Below, piece after piece: positions 21,891 through 31,329 of a DNA stretch of 37,262 nucleotides; the stretch's first letter is position 1, and each line of letters begins with the position of its first letter. The notes below the pieces were generated by a model. The model was given only the letters and a program-made list of their open reading frames with translations. It did no database searches and had not been told where the DNA came from. Made by a program: the position numbers and the translations under genes. The stretch is taken from contig JBBSJL010000007.1 in assembly GCA_038257245.1 (NCBI GenBank), forward strand, positions 1 to 37,262, given 5' to 3'. The stretch is from JAGQNP01 sp038257245 (GTDB taxonomy: Bacteria; Patescibacteriota; Saccharimonadia; Saccharimonadales; JACQNP01).

Positions 21891-22084
21891 TGCCTACTGG
21901 GATCGAACGATCACTTACTGATGATGATATCGTAAGACTTGGAGTAGAGGCAGGAATTAGAGTTTTAAGTATGCCAGATTGTCCATCGCAGTCAGATATA
22001 GATCAGGCTGTATTAGACCTTGGACTCGCAGCTATTCATTTGACACATGCTGAGACGACGGTTCCGGAGGGCACAGATGCTTAG
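21890..22084 (+). CDS. Unrecognised 64-aa acidic protein between atpD and atpC
   Basis: 64 aa, acidic, predicted helical (LTDDDIVRLGVEAGIRVLS...SQSDIDQAVLDLGLAAIHL). It starts in the stop of atpD and overlaps atpC by 8 nt; its codons near 22063-22068 provide the GGAGG for atpC. No family recognised. Like the 71-aa ORF it is sandwiched between F1 genes with overlapping stops and starts. Coding is supported by position and open frame only. Confidence 0.5.
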   Translation: MPTGIERSLTDDDIVRLGVEAGIRVLSMPDCPSQSDIDQAVLDLGLAAIHLTHAETTVPEGTDA

Positions 22085-22502
22085 ATTTCAGTTAGTGACA
22101 CTCGATGGCATTAAGTATGATGAAGAAGTGACTGAAGTTATACTCCCTACCTTAGATGGCTATATAGGTGTTCTTACAGGACATATGCCACTCGTTAGTG
22201 TGGCGACCGATGGTGTTATTAGTGTTCGTAAAAACGCAGGAGACCCTGATGATTTTATGGAACGATTTGCTTCGAATGGTGGCGTTATAGAGGTTTCAGA
22301 TAACACACTTAGTGTACTAGTTGATGAAGCCGACAACGCAGACGACATCAACGAACAAGATGCCAAAGCGGCCCTAGAACGTGCCGAAAAGCTTAAGTCA
22401 GAGGCCAAGGACGAGATTTCACTAGAAAAAGCCCAGAGTTTAATAGATAGAAGTGCCGTAAGAATCCAAGTTGCTGGGCTAAAACGGCGCAACCGTCGCT
22501 AG
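22077..22502 (+). CDS. atpC: ATP synthase F1 subunit epsilon
   Basis: 141 aa from the ATG at 22077, supported by GGAGG 6 nt upstream; an in-frame ATG 30 nt earlier lies within the previous ORF. The N-terminal beta-sandwich has LRFQLVTLDGIKYDEEVTEVILPTLDGYIGVLTGHMPLVS and the SNGGVIEVSDNTLSVLVDEA strands. A C-terminal helical hairpin (AKAALERAEKLKSEAKDEISLEK...) can contact the gamma shaft. It is the last gene of the operon and is followed at once by a convergent gene. Confidence 0.95.
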   Translation: MLRFQLVTLDGIKYDEEVTEVILPTLDGYIGVLTGHMPLVSVATDGVISVRKNAGDPDDFMERFASNGGVIEVSDNTLSVLVDEADNADDINEQDAKAALERAEKLKSEAKDEISLEKAQSLIDRSAVRIQVAGLKRRNRR

Positions 22503-22898
22503 CTAAGTTCTTACAAAAGATGCAAAAATAGTAATAGCAGCTAGAGCTCGTTTGAGTTCCCTAAATTTTGACAACTTTATGATTGGTGCAGATTCCGGAA
22601 AGGCTTCATCTACTAAGAGCTGTTCCTCTACAGATGCTTGTTTTTCTCTATTTAGTGAGTTTAGAAGTATAACGGCGCTACTGACAAAAGCATCGCTGGC
22701 AGACAGACCCGCTTCCTCAACGTACCTTGCGGTACTCAATAATGATAGGGCTAGGGCAGGATCTGATCGTGATAGTTCTCCCCATTGTCCATCAAAATTA
22801 CTTGGATCAAAACCAATATCATGAACTACAGACTCATATGCCCCAACACTGATTGGTAGTTGCATTTCTGGGTTGTGAACAACTTGTCCTCTATGCAT
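22503..22898 (-). CDS. Unknown soluble helical protein
   Basis: 131 aa. A mainly helical sequence with SDPALALSLLSTARYVEEAGLSASDAFVSSAVILLNSLNREKQASVEEQLL; no span, Cys or recognisable motif. The start has TAGGAG 9 nt upstream. Its stop abuts that of atpC, so the two transcripts must end within each other's genes. Function unknown. Confidence 0.6.
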   Translation of the reverse strand: MHRGQVVHNPEMQLPISVGAYESVVHDIGFDPSNFDGQWGELSRSDPALALSLLSTARYVEEAGLSASDAFVSSAVILLNSLNREKQASVEEQLLVDEAFPESAPIIKLSKFRELKRALAAITIFASFVRT

Positions 22899-23046
22899 TT
22901 ACTGTACTCCTAATAGAATAATAGGATGTACTACATATATTGTATGTGATAATTCTCACACACCATATGTGTGCATAATCCACGTTGTTGAAATTTTAAC
23001 TTATACAAGGTAGTATATAATCTGTAATTTTAATAATAAGGACAAA

Positions 23047-24066
23047 ATGGCAGAACAAGTTGACCCTATATCTGATTTAGTTGGTTTGGCACCAGATCGT
23101 GCTATAGACAGCCTATTGGATATCACTAAATACGAGCTTAAGGAGATAGCAATGCAAGACGGTAAATTAGTATATTTAGGCGAACTATCGGGTGATGGCC
23201 CAAAAGAACACTGGACTGGTTCAATTTCACTAGAAAATAGACTGGCTAGTGGTGAGATAACTGAACCAGAGATAGAAACAGAGGCGCTGGGGAGCGCATT
23301 GAATAGTTCATTCGTCCCCGTTGCGATCGGTGCGCCTAAACGTTGCGTAGACGGTAGTACTATCGAAGGTTATGATGATAATGATCCTGAATGGTACGGT
23401 CGTTCGCTTGGGCCGCAAATCCAAGGAGGTACAACTGGTGATGCTTCTGGAATTAGGCTTGCAAAAGGTTATGAAGCCGGCGCTACTTTATTAGAGGACG
23501 TTAGAGATGTTGCTGACAACGGTAGTAGTGAATTTGCACCCGGTGATCATACAGATGATCATGCATCTGGCGATAAAACTGGCTGTGGTCAAATTGATGG
23601 ACATGAAAGAAGATCAGAGATATACACCGACGAGTTAAGAAGTAAAACTGTTACTGATGTCGTTGGATTTCTATATGACAAAGCAGGACTTAATTTGCCA
23701 AAAGACAAACTTGTAACAGCTCTTGCATCAGGAAAAACATTAAACGAGCATGCATCTGAATATTATAGCGAGGCACATGGGATACTAGAATACTTACAGA
23801 CCCAAAACCCAAATTCAGTAGAGAAGCTGGTGCGACCTCACGCAGAAGTTTCATTAACGCTCAACTTTGTAACCGGAACTACCTTTCACCGAGATCACTA
23901 TAACGCTCAGACGGATGCCAAGCTCCAAAACTTCAACTTAGATGTATGGAATGTTATTGAAGAACATGGCGAAGATGCAGTATTTGTATTGACGGATGCG
24001 GTAGCCACATTAATGGATCTTACAGACGGTAGCCTCAAGGTATTTGCAAGAGTACCGAACGCGTAG
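23047..24066 (+). CDS. Cadmium-type (zeta) carbonic anhydrase-like protein
   Basis: 339 aa, cytoplasmic. The centre has the metal-site signatures of the CDCA family: KRCVDGS (C100, D102), GDHTDDH (H168/H172) and KTGCGQIDGHERR (C180), together giving a Cys-His-Cys site. GPQIQGGTTGDASG lies between them, at the place of the family's Gly-rich loop. The N-terminal 85 and C-terminal 140 residues are not recognisable. The activity predicted is CO2 hydration with Zn or Cd, but CPR homologues have not been characterised to my knowledge, so function is inferred. It has a consensus TATAAT upstream and an AAGGAC site. Confidence 0.7.
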   Translation: MAEQVDPISDLVGLAPDRAIDSLLDITKYELKEIAMQDGKLVYLGELSGDGPKEHWTGSISLENRLASGEITEPEIETEALGSALNSSFVPVAIGAPKRCVDGSTIEGYDDNDPEWYGRSLGPQIQGGTTGDASGIRLAKGYEAGATLLEDVRDVADNGSSEFAPGDHTDDHASGDKTGCGQIDGHERRSEIYTDELRSKTVTDVVGFLYDKAGLNLPKDKLVTALASGKTLNEHASEYYSEAHGILEYLQTQNPNSVEKLVRPHAEVSLTLNFVTGTTFHRDHYNAQTDAKLQNFNLDVWNVIEEHGEDAVFVLTDAVATLMDLTDGSLKVFARVPNA

Positions 24067-24124
24067 TATTTACAATTTCTCAAAAACTATCTATCCTTAG
24101 ACAAATAACTAACGGAGGATAATT

Positions 24125-24790
24125 ATGCTAAGTAAGGACAAGACAGCTGTATTGGTAGCTGAATTTCTAGGTACGTTTATTCTAGCAAGCGCAGTATTAG
24201 GGATGATAACAAAGATCGGGATTCCGTTTTTTGGGGCCGTAACCGCCGGAGCAACACTTGGACTAATGGTATTGATAATCGGGAAGATTTCTGGGGCACA
24301 TGTTAACCCGGCTGTAACCTTTGGACTTTGGAGTGTACGGAAAGTTCCAACAACAAAAGCCATTGCATACATTGCGGCACAACTACTTGGTGGATTATGC
24401 GCATGGAGACTTGGAGTGTATTTCTTTGCACAACAACTACCAGTTATGGCTAGTAGTAATCTTGACTGGCGTGTATTTTCTGCAGAAACAGTGGGAGCAT
24501 TTGTCTTTACATTTGGGATTGCAGCGGCACTTGCCCAGAAACTTGAAGATGGAAAGCTTGCTGGCGCAATCGGAATATCACTATTTTGTGGAATTGTTAT
24601 AGCCTCTATGGCATCAAACGGTGTCGTAAACCCTGCAGTGGCTGTCGGAATACGATCGGTTAATGCAAGTTACGTATTGGGCCCTCTTGTCGGTGCGGTA
24701 ATCGGATTTAATTTATACGAGTATATGTTTACGAGTAGCCCAAAAAAGACAAAAAAGGCAAAGACAACCAAAAAATCTAAGAAGAAATAA
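24125..24790 (+). CDS. Aquaporin/MIP-family channel
   Basis: 221 aa with six spans and two half-helices. Both NPA boxes are present: SGAHVNPAVTF (N61-A63) and SNGVVNPAVAV (N169-A171). The Arg that normally follows the second NPA in the selectivity filter is Val172, so the pore may pass larger or other solutes than water. The C-terminal 15 residues are almost all Lys/Thr/Ser. GGAGG lies 7 nt upstream of the ATG. Its stop is adjacent to the convergent helicase stop. Confidence 0.9.
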   Translation: MLSKDKTAVLVAEFLGTFILASAVLGMITKIGIPFFGAVTAGATLGLMVLIIGKISGAHVNPAVTFGLWSVRKVPTTKAIAYIAAQLLGGLCAWRLGVYFFAQQLPVMASSNLDWRVFSAETVGAFVFTFGIAAALAQKLEDGKLAGAIGISLFCGIVIASMASNGVVNPAVAVGIRSVNASYVLGPLVGAVIGFNLYEYMFTSSPKKTKKAKTTKKSKKK

Positions 24791-27700
24791 CTAATTTCCT
24801 ATAAGGTTGGCCTCAAACTCGCGTATGCCTTTTAGATCGTTTGAATATTGTGAAACATCAGGAAAATCTAAACTAACAATCTTATTCCAGACGGCTGTTA
24901 TTAGTAATTTAAAGTTATCCATATCTTCTGTTGTGTAGGCAATGTGAAGATTATCTACAAAACTACCTGATTTATCGGTCTCTACAAACTCTAGACTTCC
25001 CTGTTTGACCGATAGTCTATTGCCTTGATTCGCTGAGCCCTCTATTAAGAGCTTGTAAAATAGTAACTGTTGCTTGTATTTATGTAGCTTTACTTGCTCG
25101 TAAGCATCTTTGCCTTGCCAGGAAATAGCTGGTTTACCTGTTTTGAAATCTATAACTTCGACAGTATGACTATCTAGTAAATGAACTTTATCGATTTTAC
25201 CGGTTAGCTTCGCACTACCTATCATTACCCCTTCGTTTCTGTAGCTACGTTCATATATATCATCTGCCACGATTTGTGACTTTCTATTCGCCATGTACTG
25301 TTCTAACGTGGCCTTTCCCCTATCTAGTAATCGCGACTCGTCTGCTGCTCGTAGGTGCTTAGAGCCAATAGACTCTGAATAAAAGTTATTGATTTGTTTT
25401 GGTGTCGGAACTTTACCTCTTGCTTTTAATTCAGTGTGTATCCAGTGAAGTGTCTTATGCACGCTATCTCCGTACGCTGCAGCAGGACTAATAGATTCCG
25501 GGAAGCGGAGCAGATTATGTTCAAAGAAATATCTAGGCCCACCTTTGGTCACGTCGATGAAGTTATTAAGATGCGTAATACTGAGTTGGTATGAATTAAT
25601 AATTGGCTCAAATAATGTTGCTTTATCAGCGAGTACTGGAATAAATCGATATTCCCAGTCAGTCTCGAGTATCTTAAAGGTATCGTTTGTCGTAATATGA
25701 GCTTCCTCGATTAGCTTAGGTAACCCAGTGTCATCTAGATAGCCCAGTGCTGAAGTCTGCTTGTTGTCACTATCGACTTGATAGCTTGAGAGTGAAAGTT
25801 TTTGTTTTGCTCGTGTCATTGCAACAAATAATAGTCTTAGCTTATCGTTGTCATCGGCTCCCCTGGGCATGATAGGTAGATTCTTAGGGAACTGAATTAG
25901 ATTAGGTTTATTCCTGGTCGTAGGGCCCCAAACATTGTCCTGGAGGTTAATCACGTACACATAGTCAAATTCTAGGCCTTTCGCTTTGTATGCGGTCATA
26001 ACCTGCACCGCATTAGTTGATTCGGTATGGGGGTTTGTATTAATTATTTTTAAGTGTGCTTTAGCATAAAGGCTTGCTAAGTCTACAAAGTCTTTAACAT
26101 TCAATGTGGTGTTCATCTGCCAGTTACGTAGTTTCCGCCTAAGCGTTGACAACTGAGTTAGTAGCGACAGGTAGTTGTCGGTTGAGTTTTCAAACGAAGA
26201 GTCATTAAAGTAGTAATCTTTAATTGGAGATGTAAAAGAATCTGCTGTAACATCCAATGTCTTAGTTCCAATCAGCACATCCAGTATGTATTCTAATGGC
26301 TCACTCTCAACTAGTCGGGACAGTTCAACTAGCCAGCCCGTGATGATCATAATCTTACCTGTAGTTAGTGTGGTCTCTTCGATCCATAAGGTACGATTTT
26401 TATATGATTTGAGGCTTAGGTCAATTAACTCACGTGTTGATATTTCCCAGCAGGTAAAACGCAGCACGCTACTCAGTAGTTCATTAGCATAAGTATGGCT
26501 ATCTTGGTTAAGAGCTACCAGCAGTTTACATATAGTAATTAGCTGCTCAATCACAGGCGCTTCAAGAATATTTTCGCGTCTTTCGTATGCAACTGGAATG
26601 TCTTCTGTTGCTAAAAACGGCACCATTCTTTCTAAATATTTATGTTTTGGAGCTATGATACAAACTTGGTTAGGTAAGACATTGTTATTTATTAGTGATT
26701 TTATTTCTTGTGCAATTGCATGATACTGCGATATTTCGCTTACAAACTCGTGATAAATTATAGAGTCATTATTAGACTTCCTGGTGGATTGGATGTTTTT
26801 ATCAGCTACATCTGCGTAGCCATCAAGTCGGTTGTCGATTTGTTTAGCTACGCTATAGCTAGACTCCAGAACCTCAGGCGTGGATCGGTAGCTACTTGTC
26901 AATGAAATAAGAGCTACGTTTGAATATGACGAACTAAAATCGAGCATATTTGATACTTCAGCACCCTGGAAGGCATATATACTTTGATCATCATCACCTA
27001 CAGCCATAATGTTTGGCTTGCCTTCAAAAACAGGATTATCAGCGAGTGCTTTAACAATTCTCATTTGAGCTTTATTGGCATCTTGGAACTCATCAACTAA
27101 TATATATTGGAATCGTTCCTGTAGGGTATATTTAAGTTCGACGTGAGCCTCCATCGCATGAACGACTTCCATTATCATGTCATCAAAGTCGTAGACTCCT
27201 CTAGTGCTCATTACTTCATTGAGTTTTTTGTATACTTCATGAACAGACTTAATTTTTTCTAGGTTGACATGAGAGTCCTTCAGAACATAGTCGCCCGTAA
27301 ATGTTTTTACACACCATACGTTACGCCACGCTGTTATGCTAGGTGCGAATCGCTTATTTGTGTCTATAGCATCGACGGCTATTTGGAATGACTTACTGCA
27401 AACCTCGCTATATTGTGGAAAACCAAATAACTTGTTATGTTTTTCAAAAGCTGACATTTTTTTCAAAAGCTTCGTGTAATCAGCTATATGTTTTGTGCCA
27501 GAGCTATTCTTAAACGTTTCGGAAATCAATCCATTGATACTCTCGTAGTACTCAGCATTAGCCTTGACTACGTCAATTAGATCATTTGGGCTCAGCGCTG
27601 CCTGTTTTAGCCAACTTATTGCACTGATTATTTCCTTGGTATAAACAAACTCGTCGCCAAGTTTAGTAGCCAACAAATTAGAGTATGGCAAGCCTTCCAG

Positions 27701-28087
27701 TATTCCATGGACAAGTTCATACATACCAAGTTCGTCAATTTGTTGCAATAGCAGCCTGTCCGTAAAGTATTCCGGATAGTTGTTGATTATCTCCGACCCA
27801 AGACCATGAAAGGTGTTGATTGAAACGTGGAATGCTGACTTGCCCAGAATACTCTCAAGTCTTTCCCTCATGTTCCTAGCGGCATTATCAGTAAAAGTAA
27901 TACAGAGAATGTTAGAAGGTTGTATGTCGGTTAGCTTTAGAATATTTGCAACACGTAAGCTTAATAGTTCAGTCTTCCCTGTTCCAGGGCCGGCCAAAAC
28001 CAGTACAGGGCCTTCGATTGAGTCTACCGCTTGTTTTTGTGCTGTGTTGAGTTGTTTGTATCTCGTGGCAAACTTGTTACTGTCCAT
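24791..28087 (-). CDS. UvrD/AddA-like superfamily 1 helicase fused to a RecB-type nuclease
   Basis: 1098 aa. The SF1A helicase motifs appear in order: the Q motif LNTAQKQAV, Walker A AGPGTGKT (32-39), TFTDNAARNMRERL (Ia), DEFQDAN (II), GDDDQSIYAFQGA (III), SLTSSYRS (IV), VMTAYKAKGLEFDYVYV (V) and RLLFVAMTRAK (VI). At the C-terminus is a PD-(D/E)XK nuclease of RecB type: GKIDKV, then VIDFKTGKP (D980, K982) and a QQLLFY helix. One chain thus carries helicase and nuclease, as in AddA/AdnB double-strand-break resection enzymes. No partner subunit is adjacent. The start has no good ribosome site. Confidence 0.92.
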   Translation of the reverse strand: MDSNKFATRYKQLNTAQKQAVDSIEGPVLVLAGPGTGKTELLSLRVANILKLTDIQPSNILCITFTDNAARNMRERLESILGKSAFHVSINTFHGLGSEIINNYPEYFTDRLLLQQIDELGMYELVHGILEGLPYSNLLATKLGDEFVYTKEIISAISWLKQAALSPNDLIDVVKANAEYYESINGLISETFKNSSGTKHIADYTKLLKKMSAFEKHNKLFGFPQYSEVCSKSFQIAVDAIDTNKRFAPSITAWRNVWCVKTFTGDYVLKDSHVNLEKIKSVHEVYKKLNEVMSTRGVYDFDDMIMEVVHAMEAHVELKYTLQERFQYILVDEFQDANKAQMRIVKALADNPVFEGKPNIMAVGDDDQSIYAFQGAEVSNMLDFSSSYSNVALISLTSSYRSTPEVLESSYSVAKQIDNRLDGYADVADKNIQSTRKSNNDSIIYHEFVSEISQYHAIAQEIKSLINNNVLPNQVCIIAPKHKYLERMVPFLATEDIPVAYERRENILEAPVIEQLITICKLLVALNQDSHTYANELLSSVLRFTCWEISTRELIDLSLKSYKNRTLWIEETTLTTGKIMIITGWLVELSRLVESEPLEYILDVLIGTKTLDVTADSFTSPIKDYYFNDSSFENSTDNYLSLLTQLSTLRRKLRNWQMNTTLNVKDFVDLASLYAKAHLKIINTNPHTESTNAVQVMTAYKAKGLEFDYVYVINLQDNVWGPTTRNKPNLIQFPKNLPIMPRGADDNDKLRLLFVAMTRAKQKLSLSSYQVDSDNKQTSALGYLDDTGLPKLIEEAHITTNDTFKILETDWEYRFIPVLADKATLFEPIINSYQLSITHLNNFIDVTKGGPRYFFEHNLLRFPESISPAAAYGDSVHKTLHWIHTELKARGKVPTPKQINNFYSESIGSKHLRAADESRLLDRGKATLEQYMANRKSQIVADDIYERSYRNEGVMIGSAKLTGKIDKVHLLDSHTVEVIDFKTGKPAISWQGKDAYEQVKLHKYKQQLLFYKLLIEGSANQGNRLSVKQGSLEFVETDKSGSFVDNLHIAYTTEDMDNFKLLITAVWNKIVSLDFPDVSQYSNDLKGIREFEANLIGN

Positions 28088-28186
28088 ATGTATAGTCTAT
28101 TGGATATAGATAATTATAACTAGCGTTCCAATTTATAATTGCTAGGTGTATCATTAAATCAATATTGTAAACAAGGAGTAGTCAGT

Positions 28187-28726
28187 ATGGGGAACTTAGA
28201 TGGGTTAGAAAAACAACTAAATGAGGTATTTGTAAAGAATGCACCTTTTCAGCTACCAGAAGACTTTAAAAAATGGATAGTAACATATCTCCCCTACATC
28301 AATCTTTTTATTGGTGTTCTTTCTGTTTGGTCAGCGGTCGTGCTCTATAGGTGGGCTACTGTTGCAAATAGATTGCTTGATTACGCAAACCAAGCAGCAC
28401 GTACTTACGGTGTCGACAATTACGTTCAATCTTCTAGGTTAACATTTATGATATGGATTTCGTTAGGTTTGCTAGCTGCACAGGGAGTATTATGGATAGT
28501 TTCATTCAATAGCGTTAAAGCTAAAAAGAAAAGTGGCTGGAATTTACTTTTCATAGCACTGCTAGTCGGCGCAGTATATGGTTTGATATCACTGTTCAAT
28601 GGCTACTCAGGGGGGACTAACTTCGTTAGCTATATAGTTGGGACCTTAGTCGGGTTGTACGTATTATTCCAAATACGTAGTTCTTACTTGCCAGTTAAAA
28701 AAGATATAACACCCAAAAAGAAGTAA
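28187..28726 (+). CDS. Four-span membrane protein, unknown
   Basis: 179 aa from the ATG at 28187, which has AAGGAG 8 nt upstream; an ATG 48 nt earlier is not supported. Four spans (about 31-54, 85-105, 116-135, 143-162) and a Lys-rich tail. A soluble amphipathic N-terminus (LDGLEKQLNEVFVKNAP) precedes the first span. This architecture is frequent in Saccharibacteria as a conserved hypothetical. No function assigned. Confidence 0.65.
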   Translation: MGNLDGLEKQLNEVFVKNAPFQLPEDFKKWIVTYLPYINLFIGVLSVWSAVVLYRWATVANRLLDYANQAARTYGVDNYVQSSRLTFMIWISLGLLAAQGVLWIVSFNSVKAKKKSGWNLLFIALLVGAVYGLISLFNGYSGGTNFVSYIVGTLVGLYVLFQIRSSYLPVKKDITPKKK

Positions 28727-28734
28727 ATAGTTAA

Positions 28735-29298
28735 CTAGTCTACGATTTTATCACGAGAGCGGATTATATATAGTAATGCCGCTAATACAAAGAATGCTGC
28801 ACCGTAAAATGATAAGTCAGCATAAAGCTCTATTCTATAACCTTCGCTAGGGTATAGGTTAAAATACTTAATTGCTGCGAACCAATAGGCCGCCAAGCTA
28901 AACGCCGCTGTTGCAAATATAGCCGGTCTAGAAATAATGGCAGAAAGTACAATCGGTATGGCAAACAAAGCTACGCCCCTACTAGCCATCCCACGTCCTG
29001 CGAATACTAAAAACCCCGCAACGTATATATCCAGTGCAATTAGTCCGAACATGATAGCTTGATAATAGCTTTCAGTTGATTTTCTTTGACGCGCTGCATA
29101 CCAACACGTCGTAGTAACTACTAGCATAATGATTGCCATGGTCCATCTTTGCAGGGACGCCTCGGGCGTTATTAGTTTCCATGCATCTATTTGGAGCACA
29201 AACGCAGAGAATATTAGCACATAAAAAAAGTGGGCTCTTGTTGTTCGCAAAACTGGTGATCTTAGAGTGCTTGTCTTCGGTAGTTTAAATTTTGCCAT
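28735..29298 (-). CDS. Multi-span membrane protein, unknown
   Basis: 187 aa with a basic N-terminus (MAKFKLPKTSTLRSPVLRTTRAH) and about six spans between residues 23 and 180. It has a short Arg/Ser-containing loop GRGMASRG near the middle and a KIVD end. No motif recognised. It converges on the previous gene with an 8-nt gap. Confidence 0.62.
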   Translation of the reverse strand: MAKFKLPKTSTLRSPVLRTTRAHFFYVLIFSAFVLQIDAWKLITPEASLQRWTMAIIMLVVTTTCWYAARQRKSTESYYQAIMFGLIALDIYVAGFLVFAGRGMASRGVALFAIPIVLSAIISRPAIFATAAFSLAAYWFAAIKYFNLYPSEGYRIELYADLSFYGAAFFVLAALLYIIRSRDKIVD

Positions 29299-29438
29299 AT
29301 TGTATTAACTTATATAAACGTTAGCACTTTGTCAATCAACTATAAATTCATTGTATATAGTATTGTCAGCTATAGGGCGAGAATTAACGTCACTATTATG
29401 TAATCAGTGGTTCAGCAGTATTTATATTCACGATAAAC

Positions 29439-29466
29439 TTGCATGGCTTAGTACACCTGTCATAAT
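29439..29466 (+). promoter_or_regulatory. Promoter of the ABC-F gene
   Basis: TTGCAT (29439-29444), a 16-nt spacer and CATAAT (29461-29466), 9 nt before the ATG at 29476. No Shine-Dalgarno is present, so a leader of about 3 nt is predicted. Confidence 0.55.
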
Positions 29467-29475
29467 ACACCCCTT

Positions 29476-31131
29476 ATGATAGCTCATATTCAAATTAACG
29501 AAAAAGTCTTTGGGGATCTTGCTCTTTATCGAGATTTAGATTTTCGTATTCGAGCTGGTGAGAAAATTGGGCTACTCGGTCGCAACGGAACCGGTAAGAC
29601 CACGCTGTTTAATATTATTTCTGGCCAGGATGATGATTTTGACGGTGATATTTCAATGCGAAAAGGTTTAGTAGTTATCTCTGCGCGTCAGGAGCACCAG
29701 GAATTTGAAGAGACGTCGGTATTAAACTACATTTTTGCCGATCTCCCAGAGTTCACTAAGTTAAAATGCGATATAGATGAATTGCCTGCCAAGATGGGGT
29801 CAAATAATGGTTTAATTCAGCGTTATAGCGACTCACTTGAAAGATTTGGTACACTTGGTTATTTTGAAGTAGAAGACGAAGTTCTTCGTGCCCTTGAGGC
29901 ATACCAAATAGATGAAGATAAGGCTAAGTCGACGCTTGGCAACCTAAGTGGTGGCCAAAAACGACTGGCTGAGTTGGTTAAGGTGCAAAGAGCTCGAGCC
30001 GACGTAGCCCTCATTGATGAACCAACTAACCACATGGACTATGTTGCCAAGGAGATGTTTATTAAGTGGCTGAAAACTACCAAAGAAGCTGTATTAGTAA
30101 TCTCGCACGATCGTGATGTGCTTAATGCCGTGGATCGCATTATTGAGCTGCGAGATGGCCAAGCCGAGAGCAGCAAGGGTAATTATGATGCATATCTAAA
30201 AAAGAATACTTCGCGTATTACATCTGCAGTTAATGAATACGACATAACCCAAAGCCGTATAAATAACCTTAAAGGTGATGTAATTAGATTCCAACGTCTT
30301 AAAGAAAAAGCCCGTAATCCGGGCACTATCTCTAGATTTAAGGGTCAGGAACAAAAAGCCCGAGCCGAGCTTGCGCGCTTAGAGAAGCTTGAAAAGCCAT
30401 CTTTCTGGATAGATAAAGAGTCTGCACAGGGTTTAAAAACTAAAACTGCAGATGCATATGATGAACATAAGACGCGAAACATTAAGATTCGTACTAGTAA
30501 AAAAACAACCAAGTCGAACCAACCACTGATCGAACTTAAGAATCTTAGTCTAGGATATAAGATTCCCCTGTTTGATGGTATCAACTTACAGATTCGAGAA
30601 GGAGATCGGCTGCGTATACATGGTCGAAATGGCGTTGGAAAATCTACGCTGGCACAAGCCATCATAGCTTTCAATAATGAATCTAAGATTAATTCAACAA
30701 TCTTTGACGGACAAATAGACAGACATCCATCTGCAAATATCGGTGTTTATGAACAAGAGTTAGATGCATCGTACCTATCCCTAAATCTTTCAGACGCTAT
30801 TCAGGCTGCCTATATCAGCAAAGGGCTATCTTGTACGGATCAACAAACTAGATCTCTCCTAAGCGATTACTTGTTTAATCCAGCAGTTGACGGCACAAAA
30901 CCAATCAAGATCCTAAGTGGAGGTCAAAAAGCCCGTTTTCAGCTTATTAGTATGCTTGCTGGTGACCCGAACATTCTTATTCTTGATGAACCAACAAATC
31001 ACCTAGATCTACCAAGTATTGAAGAGCTAGAGCAAGCCCTTGAGCAATACAATGGAGCTATCGTTTACATTAGCCACGATAGCTACTTTACCAATAAAAT
31101 AAATGGGTCTACTCTTGAAATTGGTAACTGA
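29476..31131 (+). CDS. ABC-F ATPase (ribosome-associated)
   Basis: 551 aa with two ABC cassettes and no membrane part. Cassette 1: GRNGTGKT, signature LSGGQKR, Walker B LIDEPTNHMD. A linker of about 80 residues with a charged helical pair (SRINNLKGDVIRFQRLKEKARNPGTISRFKGQEQKARAELARLEK) is the P-site tRNA interaction motif region. Cassette 2: GRNGVGKS, LSGGQKA, LILDEPTNHLD. ABC-F proteins act on stalled ribosomes or confer resistance to ribosome-targeting drugs; which applies here cannot be said. It is a single gene. Confidence 0.93.
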   Translation: MIAHIQINEKVFGDLALYRDLDFRIRAGEKIGLLGRNGTGKTTLFNIISGQDDDFDGDISMRKGLVVISARQEHQEFEETSVLNYIFADLPEFTKLKCDIDELPAKMGSNNGLIQRYSDSLERFGTLGYFEVEDEVLRALEAYQIDEDKAKSTLGNLSGGQKRLAELVKVQRARADVALIDEPTNHMDYVAKEMFIKWLKTTKEAVLVISHDRDVLNAVDRIIELRDGQAESSKGNYDAYLKKNTSRITSAVNEYDITQSRINNLKGDVIRFQRLKEKARNPGTISRFKGQEQKARAELARLEKLEKPSFWIDKESAQGLKTKTADAYDEHKTRNIKIRTSKKTTKSNQPLIELKNLSLGYKIPLFDGINLQIREGDRLRIHGRNGVGKSTLAQAIIAFNNESKINSTIFDGQIDRHPSANIGVYEQELDASYLSLNLSDAIQAAYISKGLSCTDQQTRSLLSDYLFNPAVDGTKPIKILSGGQKARFQLISMLAGDPNILILDEPTNHLDLPSIEELEQALEQYNGAIVYISHDSYFTNKINGSTLEIGN

Positions 31132-31329
31132 CGACTAATAGTTAAATTACTAATATGATATGAAAAACATAGTAGTGGGACAACTTAATTGTGAACTAAA
31201 CCTTAAAGCTAATTATGCGTTTGGCGATTATACTGAGAGTAATGTGTTTATTGAAGCCAGGGGTATTATGGGGTCTCTGAGTTATTGAGTTGGGGTCATA
31301 GTTTTTATGCTTGACAGACGGACTTGGGA

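Noticed and set aside
31306..31317. TTATGCTTGACA as a fourth copy of the pur/pyr box
   Set aside because: No -10 box follows at 16-18 nt and no gene starts downstream on that strand; it lies just beyond the pyrD stop.
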